The notes: a model not told the origin generated them from the letters alone. A DNA stretch of 45,415 nucleotides from Gemmataceae bacterium (GCA_019752375.1 JAIEMG010000319.1:1-45415); one strand, 5' to 3'. Shown: positions 1 to 7,073, counted from the stretch's first letter. Translations and numbers: made by a program.

Positions 1-41
1 TTGCGTGAAAAGATCAAGTTGGTTGCGCTGTACTACTAAAA

Positions 42-869
42 CTGCCGCTGGAGAAGTTCGACGCGTTCAGCCGCACGACGCCGTTGCTGGTCAATGTCCG
101 GCCCTCGGGCCAGTTCCAGATGGAAGAACTTTTCGAGGCCGGCGGAATTCCCGCGGTAATGCAGGAGTTGGCTCCCTTGCTGCACCTCGACTGCCCGACC
201 GTGACGGGACTGAACATCGGCGCGAACATCGAAAAGGCGAAGGTGGCCCGCCGTGACGTGATTCGCCCGCTGGCCGATCCGCTGGCCGCGCAGGGGGGCA
301 CCGCGGTGCTGCACGGCAACCTGTGTCCGCGGGGCGCCGTCATCAAGCAGTCGGCCGCATCCCCGCACCTGCTCACGCATCGTGGCCGCGCCGTCGTCTT
401 CCGCAACCAGGACGACCTGGAAGCCCGCATCGACCTCCCGGGCCTGGACGTCGGCCCGGAGGACGTGATCGTCCTGCAGAACGTCGGCCCGCGCGGCGGC
501 CCCGGCATGCCGGAATGGGGCTCGATCGCGATGCCACGCAGGCTCCTCGACGCCGGTGTCCGCGACATGGTGCGCATTTCCGACGCGCGGATGAGCGGCA
601 CCGCCAGCGGCACGGTGGTCCTGCACGTCTGTCCCGAGGCTGCCGTCGGCGGTCCGCTGGGACTCGTGCGCAACGGCGACCTGATTGAACTGGACGTGCC
701 CCACCGGACGCTGAACGTGCTCTTGTCCGACGACGAGCTGGCGCGGCGACGAGCGGACTGGCAGGCGCCGGTTCCGCAGTTCACACGCGGCTACGGCCGG
801 CTGTATGTGGAGCACGTGCTTCAGGCGGATGACGGGTGCGACTTCGACTTTTGTCGCGGCACGGCGTGA
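42..869 (+). CDS. IlvD/Edd family dehydratase, C-terminal part (5'-truncated)
   Basis: This is the C-terminal half of an iron-sulfur dehydratase of the dihydroxy-acid / sugar-acid dehydratase family, which converts a 2,3-dihydroxy acid into a 2-keto acid. Recognisable blocks are RPSGQFQMEELFEAGG, HGNLCPRGAVIK, NVGPRGGPGMPEWG, SDARMSGTASG and PEAAVGGPLGLVRNGD. The MPEWGSIA block resembles the sugar-acid (arabonate/xylonate-like) branch more than biosynthetic IlvD, but I cannot decide between them. Family members are about 570 residues and only about 275 are here. Family similarity fades upstream of position 42, and an in-frame TGA lies at 6-8. The N-terminal half is therefore not contiguous: either this is a gene remnant or the window starts at an assembly edge. 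A TTG at 84 is the first usable start codon but falls inside the conserved domain. Confidence 0.8.
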   Translation: MPLEKFDAFSRTTPLLVNVRPSGQFQMEELFEAGGIPAVMQELAPLLHLDCPTVTGLNIGANIEKAKVARRDVIRPLADPLAAQGGTAVLHGNLCPRGAVIKQSAASPHLLTHRGRAVVFRNQDDLEARIDLPGLDVGPEDVIVLQNVGPRGGPGMPEWGSIAMPRRLLDAGVRDMVRISDARMSGTASGTVVLHVCPEAAVGGPLGLVRNGDLIELDVPHRTLNVLLSDDELARRRADWQAPVPQFTRGYGRLYVEHVLQADDGCDFDFCRGTA

Positions 870-903
870 TGGTAAACTGAAGTGGTAAGCGCGAGCGAAC
901 ACG

Positions 904-919
904 TTCCTCCAATGAGGAA
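904..919. promoter_or_regulatory. Inverted repeat covering the antitoxin Shine-Dalgarno site
   Basis: TTCCTC, CAAT, GAGGAA form a perfect 6-bp inverted repeat with a 4-nt loop. The right arm is the ribosome-binding site of the antitoxin start at 926, with 6 nt spacing. It could be a protein operator for autoregulation or an mRNA hairpin that hides the ribosome site. The structure is visible; the function is inferred. Confidence 0.4.
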
Positions 920-925
920 GAAACG

Positions 926-1156
926 ATGGGCGAGGCCATGTCCGCCACCTATGTCGATGGCGTGTTCAAGCCCGATAAACCCCTCAACCTGCCAGCGGGG
1001 ACGCGCGTGCGGCTCGTCATGTTCGATGTTGCCCCCGCGTTGTCCCCCGAAGAACGTCAGCGGGCACTGGAGGACTTCAACCGGGTCTGCGACACGTTGA
1101 GCATTGACCTCAGAGGCGAACGGCTGACGCGAGACCAGCTTAATGAACGCCGTTGA
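926..1156 (+). CDS. Antitoxin, DUF104 / AF2212-like family
   Basis: A 76-residue protein with the DUF104 signature near the N-terminus (ATYVDGVFKPDKPLNLPAGT, then RVRLVMFD). This family is known as the antitoxin partner of PIN-domain toxins. The N-terminal beta-rich part is thought to bind DNA and the charged C-terminal tail (residues 40-76) to bind the toxin. The ATG at 926 is preferred over the one at 938 because GAGGAA sits 6 nt upstream. The 3' end overlaps the PIN gene by 14 nt, so the two are co-transcribed and probably translationally coupled. Confidence 0.75.
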   Translation: MGEAMSATYVDGVFKPDKPLNLPAGTRVRLVMFDVAPALSPEERQRALEDFNRVCDTLSIDLRGERLTRDQLNERR

Positions 1157-1562
1157 CACGAATGTCCTCATTTACCGTCTCGATCAGGGTGAGCCTGCTA
1201 AACGGCTTCAGGCCATCCACTTGATTGACCAGCTGCTCGCAGATCCAACGCCCACTCTCTTGCTCTGGCAGGTCCTGGGCGAACTGTTACGCTGCCTTCA
1301 AACCTGGCGGGAGCAGGCACGGATCCCTCACTCGGGGCCAACCATTTATTTGCAGGCAACTCTTCGACTCTTCCCGCTGAAACTTCCCAACCAACAAGTG
1401 TTCGACCGCGCCCTCGACCTTGCCGATCGCTACAGTCTCTCGCACTGGGATAGCATGCTTTTGGGCGCCTGCATCGAAGCCAAGGTCGATACGCTGTTTA
1501 CCGAAGACATGGGCGCACCGCGACAAATCGACAGCGTGCAACTCGTCAACCCGTTCATCTGA
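1143..1562 (+). CDS. PIN-domain toxin (VapC-like ribonuclease)
   Basis: A 139-residue PIN-domain protein. The acidic metal-binding residues expected of a PIN nuclease are visible: Asp in VDTNVLIYRLD at the N-terminus, Glu in LWQVLGELLRCL, Asp in LSHWDSMLLGACIEA, and Glu/Asp in LFTEDM. PIN toxins cleave RNA, often tRNA or rRNA, and are blocked by the cognate antitoxin. Here that is the DUF104 protein whose gene overlaps the start by 14 nt. There is no strong separate ribosome site, which fits coupling. Full length for the family. The RNA target cannot be read from the sequence. Confidence 0.8.
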   Translation: MNAVDTNVLIYRLDQGEPAKRLQAIHLIDQLLADPTPTLLLWQVLGELLRCLQTWREQARIPHSGPTIYLQATLRLFPLKLPNQQVFDRALDLADRYSLSHWDSMLLGACIEAKVDTLFTEDMGAPRQIDSVQLVNPFI

Positions 1563-1579
1563 AGACTGGCACTCGTCGC

Positions 1580-2509
1580 ATGGGCCGCATCTACTACAAG
1601 GGCATCCAGCTCGAACAGATTCGCAGCTTCTGCCGGGTCGCCCGGCTGGGAAGCTTCGCGGCCGTTGCAGTGGAACTCGGCCTGTCGGCGCCGACGGTTT
1701 GGCGGCAGGTCCGCGCCCTGGAACGCGAGTGCAAGGCGCCGCTGCTGGCGCGCAAGGGCCGCAACGTGCAGCTCACCCGCGAAGGCCAGCTCGCGCTCGA
1801 GCTTCTCGAACCGCATCTGTGCGGCATCGACAGCGTTCGCGACCTGCTGCACGAGAAGATCGCCGACCTGCCGCGGCAGCTAACCGTCGCGTCCACCGCC
1901 CTGCTGTTCAACGAGCTGCTGACCGAACCGCTGCGTCAGTTTGTCGCCGCAGAACCGGACGTGCGGCTGTCGCTGCTGAGCGAGCCGGCGGACCTGTCTT
2001 TGCGGCGCGTCCAGGCCGGCGACGCGGACGTCGGCATCGTCACCTACCTGCCGGACGAGCCGCGCGACGCGCAACTCGTCTACGAACACCTGTTCGAGAT
2101 GCCCTGGCTGCTGGCCGCCGCGGAGGGGCATGCACTGAGCCGCAAACGGCAACTGAAACTCGCCGACTTGACCGAATGGCCTTGGATCATGCCCGCGGAA
2201 GAGACGCAGCCGCGCCGCCATCTCGAGGACGTCCTGCGGCGCGAGGGACTGCGTGAGCGCATTCACATCGTCCTGGAGAGCCGGACGTTCGCACTGACGC
2301 AGACCTACGTCCGCCTGGGCCTGGGCATCACCTTCTGGTACGGCGCCGACCCGCGCCATCCGCCCGAGGGCCTGTGGATGCGGCCGGCTACGCAGTGGTT
2401 TGGCGCCATGCCCGTGGCCATTGTTGCCCGCAAGGGACGGCATCAGCCGCCGCAGGTCGAGAGGTTCATTCGCATCGTCCGGGACGCGCTGGCCAAGCAG
2501 GTGTCCTGA
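1580..2509 (+). CDS. LysR family transcriptional regulator
   Basis: A 309-residue LysR-type regulator. Residues about 9-68 form the winged helix-turn-helix (LEQIRSFCRVARLGSFAAVA, LSAPTVWRQVRALERE) and about 95-300 the effector-binding domain. Such proteins usually activate a neighbouring, often divergent, operon in response to a small metabolite. Here the gene follows the PIN toxin by 18 nt in the same direction, so it may be read from the toxin-antitoxin transcript. It may also relate to the dehydratase upstream. No divergent target is present. Its last 67 bases overlap the convergent small gene ending at 2443. Confidence 0.9.
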   Translation: MGRIYYKGIQLEQIRSFCRVARLGSFAAVAVELGLSAPTVWRQVRALERECKAPLLARKGRNVQLTREGQLALELLEPHLCGIDSVRDLLHEKIADLPRQLTVASTALLFNELLTEPLRQFVAAEPDVRLSLLSEPADLSLRRVQAGDADVGIVTYLPDEPRDAQLVYEHLFEMPWLLAAAEGHALSRKRQLKLADLTEWPWIMPAEETQPRRHLEDVLRREGLRERIHIVLESRTFALTQTYVRLGLGITFWYGADPRHPPEGLWMRPATQWFGAMPVAIVARKGRHQPPQVERFIRIVRDALAKQVS

Positions 2510-2889
2510 ATGGGCGCCACCGCGCCCGGCCAGCCCGCCCCCTGAAACGCCGTCGCTGATCCGTCCATTCGCTCGGGAAGCAGGACCACCACTCTCTGGG
2601 ATGACCAGGCCAGTTCGGCATCCGCACTGACAGGGCCTTCTTCATCAGCCAGTTCGTAGCCGACAACCGGGAGAGGCAACGACTTGGTGGCACAACTGCG
2701 TATGAACTCCCGACATCGTTCATTGCAGTAGCTCAGAAGCTCCTCCAATTCTGCCTTGCTCCCCTTGGTCGGCGTCTCTTTGACCTTCTTCTTGGCGGCT
2801 GTCTCGTTGGCCCCGTCCCCTTCCTCGAAGAAGGCCAGGTCCGACCGCTGGACGGTGCCGACGAGGACCGCACGGTCCAGAGTTGTCAT
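2443..2889 (-). CDS. Conserved hypothetical protein with nuclease-fold-like C-terminus
   Basis: A 148-residue protein starting at an ATG (2889) with an AGGAG site upstream. After a lysine-rich stretch (ETAAKKKVKETPTKG) comes a block LPLPVVGYELADEEGPVSAD, then AELAW and RVVVLLPE. That pattern resembles the C-terminal segment of some large bacterial helicases, which looks like a Vsr/DUF559 nuclease fold. I recognise the resemblance but cannot confirm the family. It lies 16 nt behind the cupin gene and is probably co-transcribed with it under the MarR-type site. The 3' end overlaps the LysR gene by 67 bases. It may be a detached helicase fragment. Confidence 0.5.
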   Translation of the reverse strand: MTTLDRAVLVGTVQRSDLAFFEEGDGANETAAKKKVKETPTKGSKAELEELLSYCNERCREFIRSCATKSLPLPVVGYELADEEGPVSADAELAWSSQRVVVLLPERMDGSATAFQGAGWPGAVAPIQDTCLASASRTMRMNLSTCGG

Positions 2890-2905
2890 CGCAGTATCTC
2901 CTGGA

Positions 2906-3364
2906 TCATGCTTGTGGGGGCCAGATGACGGGGCCGGGCACACCCATGCCATCGGTCGTCGTTCCACCCTCGATGGAACCCGCCTTGGCCTGAATGCAGA
3001 CGTAGAAGAGGTCTTCAGTCGAGTGGTTCCGCCAGGAACGACTGCCCTCGGGCGATACCCGGATGACGGTGCCTTCCCGCACGTCATGCACCTGGCCGTC
3101 GATCTGGAACTGGCCCCGGCCTCGCAGGAACAGGTAGACCTCTTCGTTGTTCCGGTGCTTGTGGTGGAAGGGCATCGAACGGCCAGGAGGCATGAGGCCG
3201 AAGGAAATTTCCATTCCCGTCAGCCCCAGCAGTTCCTGGAGGAAGACCTTGCCCGGAGCGGCGACGGGCAAGGCCGGGTGCTGGAAACGGTACTGCCGCA
3301 GGTCTTTCGTTTCACCCAGGTGGGCAAGACAGAAGTTCGGGCCGTCGTGCGTTTCGGGGGCCAT
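2906..3364 (-). CDS. Cupin domain-containing protein
   Basis: A 152-residue single-domain cupin. Motif 1 is PFHHKHRNNEEVYLFLRG (His68, His70, Glu74/75), which usually binds a divalent metal. In motif 2 (SPEGSRSWRN, about residues 104-113) the position that usually holds the last metal-binding His is Ser110, so the metal site may be incomplete. The ATG at 3364 is chosen over longer starts because AAGGAG precedes it by 9 nt. It is the first gene of a small minus-strand operon. A MarR-type operator candidate lies at 3386-3396, between this start and the MarR gene. Substrate unknown. Confidence 0.8.
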   Translation of the reverse strand: MAPETHDGPNFCLAHLGETKDLRQYRFQHPALPVAAPGKVFLQELLGLTGMEISFGLMPPGRSMPFHHKHRNNEEVYLFLRGRGQFQIDGQVHDVREGTVIRVSPEGSRSWRNHSTEDLFYVCIQAKAGSIEGGTTTDGMGVPGPVIWPPQA

Positions 3365-3385
3365 CCTACTTCTCCTTGAAAAACA

Positions 3386-3396
3386 TGTATATGCAA
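3386..3396. promoter_or_regulatory. Candidate MarR operator, copy 2
   Basis: TGTATATGCAA is an exact 11-base match to the core of the palindrome at 3902-3915. It sits 22 bp upstream of the cupin start codon, just beyond the ribosome site. Two identical copies in the only two promoter regions around a MarR gene suggest an operator. That is inference; no binding data. Confidence 0.5.
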
Positions 3397-3418
3397 GTAA
3401 CATCCGAAATGAAGAGCC

Positions 3419-3868
3419 TCAGTAAGGTTTCGTGGACAGTCCGAGGGGCCGAGTGATCTTGTGCAGCATCTCCACCCCAGCATCACCTAGCAGTGCCGTT
3501 GCCTTCTCCTGGGCTTGTTCCCACGCCGGCACCGCCGTTTCCAGCAACTTGCGTCCTTGGGCCGTGAGACGAAAGGGCTGGGACCGACCGTCCTCGTCCG
3601 GCACCACTTCGAGCCAGCCCTTCGCTTGCATCCGCTCGATGTTGCGGCTCAGCGTGGAGGCATCCAGGTTGAGCAGTTCGCAGACCTGAGCAGGTCGGGC
3701 CACGCCGAGCTTGGCGGCGACCACCAGGATGTTGGCCTGGCTGACCTTGAGGCCGAGGGGCCGCAGGGCATCGTCGTACAGGTTCGTGATGACCCGGTTG
3801 AGGAGCCGCACCCGCACGGCGATGCAGGAGCGGGCGATGCGGTCAATCGGGTCGTTGGACTTGCTCAC
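3419..3868 (-). CDS. MarR family transcriptional regulator
   Basis: A 149-residue MarR-type winged-helix regulator. The DNA-binding region is about residues 50-108 (SQANILVVAAKLG, DASTLSRNIERMQAKGWLE, then the wing PDEDGRSQPFRLTAQGRKLL). Flanking helices would form the dimer interface. The start is GTG at 3868 with AAGGGGAAAG upstream. MarR proteins normally repress their own and adjacent promoters and are released by a small ligand or oxidation. The palindromic site 34-47 bp upstream also faces the divergent TfoX-like gene, and a second copy precedes the cupin operon. This regulator therefore probably controls all three units. Confidence 0.87.
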   Translation of the reverse strand: MSKSNDPIDRIARSCIAVRVRLLNRVITNLYDDALRPLGLKVSQANILVVAAKLGVARPAQVCELLNLDASTLSRNIERMQAKGWLEVVPDEDGRSQPFRLTAQGRKLLETAVPAWEQAQEKATALLGDAGVEMLHKITRPLGLSTKPY

Positions 3869-3901
3869 AGATGCTTTCCCCTTGCTTCATCTATCGACTT
3901 G

Positions 3902-3915
3902 GTTGTATATGCAAC
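3902..3915. promoter_or_regulatory. Candidate MarR operator, copy 1 (divergent promoter region)
   Basis: GTTGTATATGCAAC is a palindrome with 12 of 14 positions symmetric. It lies between the divergent MarR gene (GTG at 3868) and the TfoX-like gene (ATG at 3948). Its TGTATATGCAA core recurs at 3386-3396. The shape is typical of MarR dimer sites; the assignment is by position and repetition. Confidence 0.55.
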
Positions 3916-3947
3916 TTTAGGCGAGTCAAGTCCAAGGAGAAAAAACG

Positions 3948-4277
3948 ATGGCCTTCAACGAAGCCCTCGCCGAACGCATCCGGCAAGCACTGAGCCGCAA
4001 GAAGGGCGTCACCGAGAAGACGTTGTTCGGCTGCTTCTGCTTCCTGCTCCACGGCAACGTGTGTGTTGGCGTCTGGAAGCAGGCGATGCTCGCCCGCCTC
4101 AGCGTGGACGACTACGCGGACGCCTTGAAGGAGCGATTCGTCCGGGAGTTCGACATCACCGGACGGCCGATGAAAGGCTGGGTCGTGGTCGAGTCGGGAG
4201 GTATCCAGGGCGACGAGGAGTTGAAGGAGTGGATCGGCCAGGCGGTGAAGTTCGTCGGCAAGCTGCCGGCGAAGTGA
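3948..4277 (+). CDS. TfoX/Sxy N-terminal domain protein
   Basis: A 109-residue protein matching the stand-alone TfoX N-terminal domain. Signature stretches are EKTLFGCFCFLLHGNVCVGV, DITGRPMKGWVVVE and the C-terminal LKEWIGQAVKFVGKLP. Full TfoX regulates competence genes in gamma-proteobacteria. The short single-domain form is widespread and has no established function, so a role in competence should not be assumed. AAGGAG lies 8 nt before the ATG. It is the first gene of a two-gene unit with the VOC protein, divergent from the MarR gene. Confidence 0.8.
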   Translation: MAFNEALAERIRQALSRKKGVTEKTLFGCFCFLLHGNVCVGVWKQAMLARLSVDDYADALKERFVREFDITGRPMKGWVVVESGGIQGDEELKEWIGQAVKFVGKLPAK

Positions 4278-4311
4278 CGATGTACCGCACGGTCCTGGAG
4301 GACACGGCCCG

Positions 4312-4677
4312 ATGACCAAATTCAAGAAGGTAATGCCGGTAGTGAGAGTGACGGACCTGCAACGGGCGGTGGACTTCTACACCGGCGTCCTTGGCTTCCG
4401 CGTCTGCTGGCAGGCGGCGAATGATGGCGGCGGGGAGAACTGCATGCTCCAGGCAGGAGCAACCGACGTGTTGCTCTCGACCGGCTCGCATCTCGGGGAC
4501 AAACCGCAGCTTACCGGCACGCTGTACTCCCAGATGGAAGGCGTCCAGGCGTTCTACGACCGGATCAAGGAGCAGGTCGAAGTCGTGTGGCCGCTGGAAG
4601 TGATGCACTACGGCCAGAAGGAATTCGGCATCCGAGACGAGGACGGCTGCACTTTGGCCTTTGCCGAGGAACAGTAA
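4312..4677 (+). CDS. VOC family protein (glyoxalase / bleomycin-resistance fold)
   Basis: A 121-residue vicinal-oxygen-chelate fold protein with two beta-alpha-beta-beta-beta repeats. It opens with MPVVRVTDLQRAVDFYTGVL, where D-RAVDFYTGVLGF is diagnostic, and ends with FGIRDEDGCTLAFAEE. Its length and sequence resemble bleomycin-resistance-type sequestering proteins more than glyoxalase I. No metal-binding His is obvious in the first repeat. It lies 34 nt after the TfoX-like gene with GGAGG upstream, so the pair is probably an operon controlled by the MarR site. Ligand unknown. Confidence 0.82.
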   Translation: MTKFKKVMPVVRVTDLQRAVDFYTGVLGFRVCWQAANDGGGENCMLQAGATDVLLSTGSHLGDKPQLTGTLYSQMEGVQAFYDRIKEQVEVVWPLEVMHYGQKEFGIRDEDGCTLAFAEEQ

Positions 4678-4687
4678 ATTCCGGTCG

Positions 4688-5326
4688 TCACGCTTCCCCT
4701 GCGGAGCGATGCACTTCGGGGGCATACCCGGCCCGGATTGCCTGCATCGTGGACCTCGGTGTCAGAACGAGAACTTCTTCATCTACTCGGCAGGACACCT
4801 TCTTTCGATACCCGCCCGGCGTCCACAACATCAGGCTGCCTCTCCAGAGCAAGTAGGCTTCACCACGAAATGCCCTCTGCTGGAGGATCACCCCGTCAGG
4901 CAACTCAACGAGGTTGGCTGGGAAAGTACCCTTGGTGCCATCCGGGCCGATTCGCTCCGCGTGTAGCCGGTCGTCCAGCTCGCCAGCCGCTGGAAGTGAC
5001 GAGTTCCTGTCCCTGGATCGTCCTGTCCGCCAGGCAGCCTGAAAGGCAAGGAACCGTTCCCGGCGGCACTCGAAGCAGGGGCGGTGGGCCGCAGCCAGGC
5101 CAGTCGCTTCATCGAGGAAGAACAACTCGGTGTAGTGCCCCGGCGTCATCACCGCCCGATGCCGTCCCCGGAACTCCAGCAGACAGAGCAGCCACCGCTT
5201 GACCTGCCAGGCCCGGCGGATGTTGCCTGCCTCGTCGTGCAGTACGCCCCGGTTGCCCATGAACATGCCTAATTCCGGCGTGGCCACGATCTCCCCAAAC
5301 GGGGTGACACGGTTTCGTCGTGGCAT
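4688..5326 (-). CDS. Conserved hypothetical protein with a CxxC motif
   Basis: A 212-residue soluble protein without signal peptide or membrane segment. It begins MPRRNRVTPFGEIVA and carries AAHRPCFECRRERFLAFQAA at about residues 79-98, a His/CxxC arrangement that may bind zinc. I recognise it as a conserved uncharacterised bacterial protein but know of no function. It starts 9 nt after the end of the 90-residue gene at 5336-5608, so the two are probably one operon. It converges on the VOC gene, with 10 nt between their stops. Confidence 0.7.
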   Translation of the reverse strand: MPRRNRVTPFGEIVATPELGMFMGNRGVLHDEAGNIRRAWQVKRWLLCLLEFRGRHRAVMTPGHYTELFFLDEATGLAAAHRPCFECRRERFLAFQAAWRTGRSRDRNSSLPAAGELDDRLHAERIGPDGTKGTFPANLVELPDGVILQQRAFRGEAYLLWRGSLMLWTPGGYRKKVSCRVDEEVLVLTPRSTMQAIRAGYAPEVHRSAGEA

Positions 5327-5335
5327 TGGCAGTTC

Positions 5336-5608
5336 TCACTTTCTCTGTCCGTCATCGGTCGGAATCACCACGAACACTTCACCGGCTCGAACGATGAGGG
5401 CCTCGGCCAAATCGACCCAGCCCTCTTCCCTGACGAGGGCGGTGGCCAGCAGGCGGATCGGTTCGAGCGTCTTGGGATTTGCCGCGTAGACTTGCACCCG
5501 CCGGCTCGACGCCACCCCTTCCAGGTGGAATCGAGGAATGAGCCGGTCCTCGGCGAAGCGGAAGGTGAAGAAGGGGTCTTTGTGCAGGGGCACCAAGGCA
5601 GCCTCCAT
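5336..5608 (-). CDS. Small hypothetical protein
   Basis: A 90-residue protein of unknown family. It has mixed charge, no signal peptide and a beta-rich pattern (RVQVYAANPKTLEPIRLL, EALIVRAGEVFVVIP). It is the immediate upstream neighbour of the CxxC protein gene (9 nt gap) and probably shares its transcript. Directly before its ATG, in the same frame and separated only by a stop and one codon, another short open stretch ends at 5612. Confidence 0.55.
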   Translation of the reverse strand: MEAALVPLHKDPFFTFRFAEDRLIPRFHLEGVASSRRVQVYAANPKTLEPIRLLATALVREEGWVDLAEALIVRAGEVFVVIPTDDGQRK

Positions 5609-5611
5609 TGC

Positions 5612-5767
5612 TCAAGGCTCACTTTGCTCGGCCTCTTGACGCATCAATCCCCAGAGGGCCTCAACGTGCTCTCGCTCGGTCCCCTCGGCCCCCACCGACG
5701 CTTCCGTGTCGATGGTCCGGCTCCCGCCATGTTCGGGCCGGAATACCTGGAGAAGTTGGCCAGCCAC
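5612..5767 (-). CDS. Possible small ORF or gene remnant
   Basis: An open stretch of up to 62 codons (5800 down to 5612). The only reasonable start is a GTG at 5767, giving 51 residues. The translation (beginning VAGQLLQVFRPEHGGSRTID) looks protein-like and ends in an acidic tail. It has no clear ribosome site. A TAG lies just upstream of the open stretch, and it ends one codon before the next gene in the same frame. It could be a truncated first gene of the 5608-4688 operon or chance. An opposing-strand frame here is also open, so confidence is low. The stretch 5801-5912 holds nothing else I can identify. Confidence 0.2.
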   Translation of the reverse strand: MAGQLLQVFRPEHGGSRTIDTEASVGAEGTEREHVEALWGLMRQEAEQSEP

Positions 5768-5912
5768 ACCATCGGCAAGCAGCAGATCGCGGAGAATGCC
5801 CTAAATTGACGGACAACAACCGCGCCATGCGCGTCCCTTTTATCTTTAGTATCCCCCTGACCGACGCGTCGTTGCAGCATGGAGAAAGGGCCCGCCGGGC
5901 CGTGCAAGGCCG

Positions 5913-6209
5913 TCAGGAACCCGAGGCATCCTGCCCGAGGCGCCCCTCCGTCTCGTGGAGGTAGCACCACCTCCACGTAGCCCCTGGCATTACGGAGCGC
6001 ATCACGGGATGGCCCGCCCCATGGAAGTGCTTTGTCGCGTGTTTGCCGGGCGAGGAGTCGCAACAGCCGACGTGACCGCACGCCTGGCACTCCCGGAGTT
6101 CCACCCACCGTGTGCCTTCTTTCAGGCACTCCTCACAGGCGCCAGGCGTTCGCGGCGGTGGGAAATCGGCCGCGGTCAGGTCCCGCAGGTGTTTACACGG
6201 CTTCGCCAT
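5913..6209 (-). CDS. UBP-type zinc finger protein
   Basis: A 98-residue protein consisting of a ubiquitin-protease-type zinc finger. Cys and His ligands are visible in CEECLKEG, RECQACGHVGCCDSSPGKHA and TKHFHGAGHPVMRS. In eukaryotes this domain binds the free C-terminus of ubiquitin. Bacterial single-domain copies are common, and their partner is not known. The ATG at 6209 has AAGGAG upstream, so longer starts are unnecessary. It stands alone; the SDR-like gene upstream ends 135 nt away on the same strand. Confidence 0.82.
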   Translation of the reverse strand: MAKPCKHLRDLTAADFPPPRTPGACEECLKEGTRWVELRECQACGHVGCCDSSPGKHATKHFHGAGHPVMRSVMPGATWRWCYLHETEGRLGQDASGS

Positions 6210-6344
6210 GGGGTTCTCCTTGAGCTGGTGGCGGTCAACGAGTGTCTCGGTCAAGAAATGGGGCAGGGGCGATCAGGTCGCCGACGCCCGGCCTCCGGGA
6301 AGCTACCGCGGGCGCTTTGGTGTCATGACGAATGCCCCGTCCCG

Positions 6345-7073
6345 TTACCAGCGGCCGAAATGCGCGCCGCCATCAACGTACAAGATGTGACCCGTCACCG
6401 TCGCGGCGTCGGTCAGGAACAGGACCGCGTCGGCGATGTCCTTGACCGTCGAAGGCCGACCCAGCGGCGACAGACTCTCCATCACCTCCTTCGGAGTCCC
6501 CCGGTGAAGCGGGGTGTCGACGGCACCGGGCGCGACGGCGTTCACGCGGATGCCGTCCTTGGCATACTCCATCGTCAGGTGTTGCATGACCGTTTCCAGG
6601 CCGCCTTTGGTGATCATTGGCACCGCCGCCGGCACGCCCCGGATCGGGTTGCGCGCGAGCGCCGCCGTGATCGTGACGATGCTCCCGCCGGTCTTCTGCG
6701 CCAGCATCTGCTTGACGGCCAACTGCGTGACGTACAGGAAGCCCTCGAGGTTCGTCGAGACGAGCGCCTGGAAGTCGTCGGCCGTGTAGTCCGTGAACGG
6801 CTTGGTGAAGAAGATGCCGGCGTTATTGACCAGCACATCGATCGACCGGAAGCGCGACAACGCCGTCTCGACAACTTTGGCGGCAGTCGTCGACTCGCCG
6901 ATGTCGCCGTCCACCAGGGCAACGTGGTCGGAAGCCGCGACCTCGGTGGATTGCGTCACCTTCCGGGAATTGGCCACAACATTGTAGCCCCGTTCGACGA
7001 ACGCCTTCACGATGCCGGCGCCGATGCCCTGTGAAGCGCCGGTGACGAGAGCGACCTTGCGTTCGATACTCAT
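6345..7073 (-). CDS. SDR family protein lacking the catalytic Tyr
   Basis: A 242-residue classical-length short-chain dehydrogenase/reductase. The nucleotide-binding motif TGASQGIG (11-18) and NNAG (83-86) are present, as is the C-terminal VTGHILYVDGGAHFG. In the YxxxK active site, Lys156 is kept (VPMITKGG) but the Tyr position is Pro152. No Ser sits about 13 residues before it either (TITAALARNP). It is therefore probably not a standard oxidoreductase. Related SDR members with the PMITKGG sequence exist, so this is a subfamily trait rather than a sequencing error. It follows the DJ-1/PfpI gene by 16 nt on the same strand, likely one operon. Confidence 0.85.
   Translation of the reverse strand: MSIERKVALVTGASQGIGAGIVKAFVERGYNVVANSRKVTQSTEVAASDHVALVDGDIGESTTAAKVVETALSRFRSIDVLVNNAGIFFTKPFTDYTADDFQALVSTNLEGFLYVTQLAVKQMLAQKTGGSIVTITAALARNPIRGVPAAVPMITKGGLETVMQHLTMEYAKDGIRVNAVAPGAVDTPLHRGTPKEVMESLSPLGRPSTVKDIADAVLFLTDAATVTGHILYVDGGAHFGRW

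Noticed and set aside
5492-5809. Plus-strand frame ending LEKLASHTIGKQQIAENALN
   Set aside because: The end looks protein-like, but the frame overlaps the better supported minus-strand gene at 5336-5608 and has no ribosome site.
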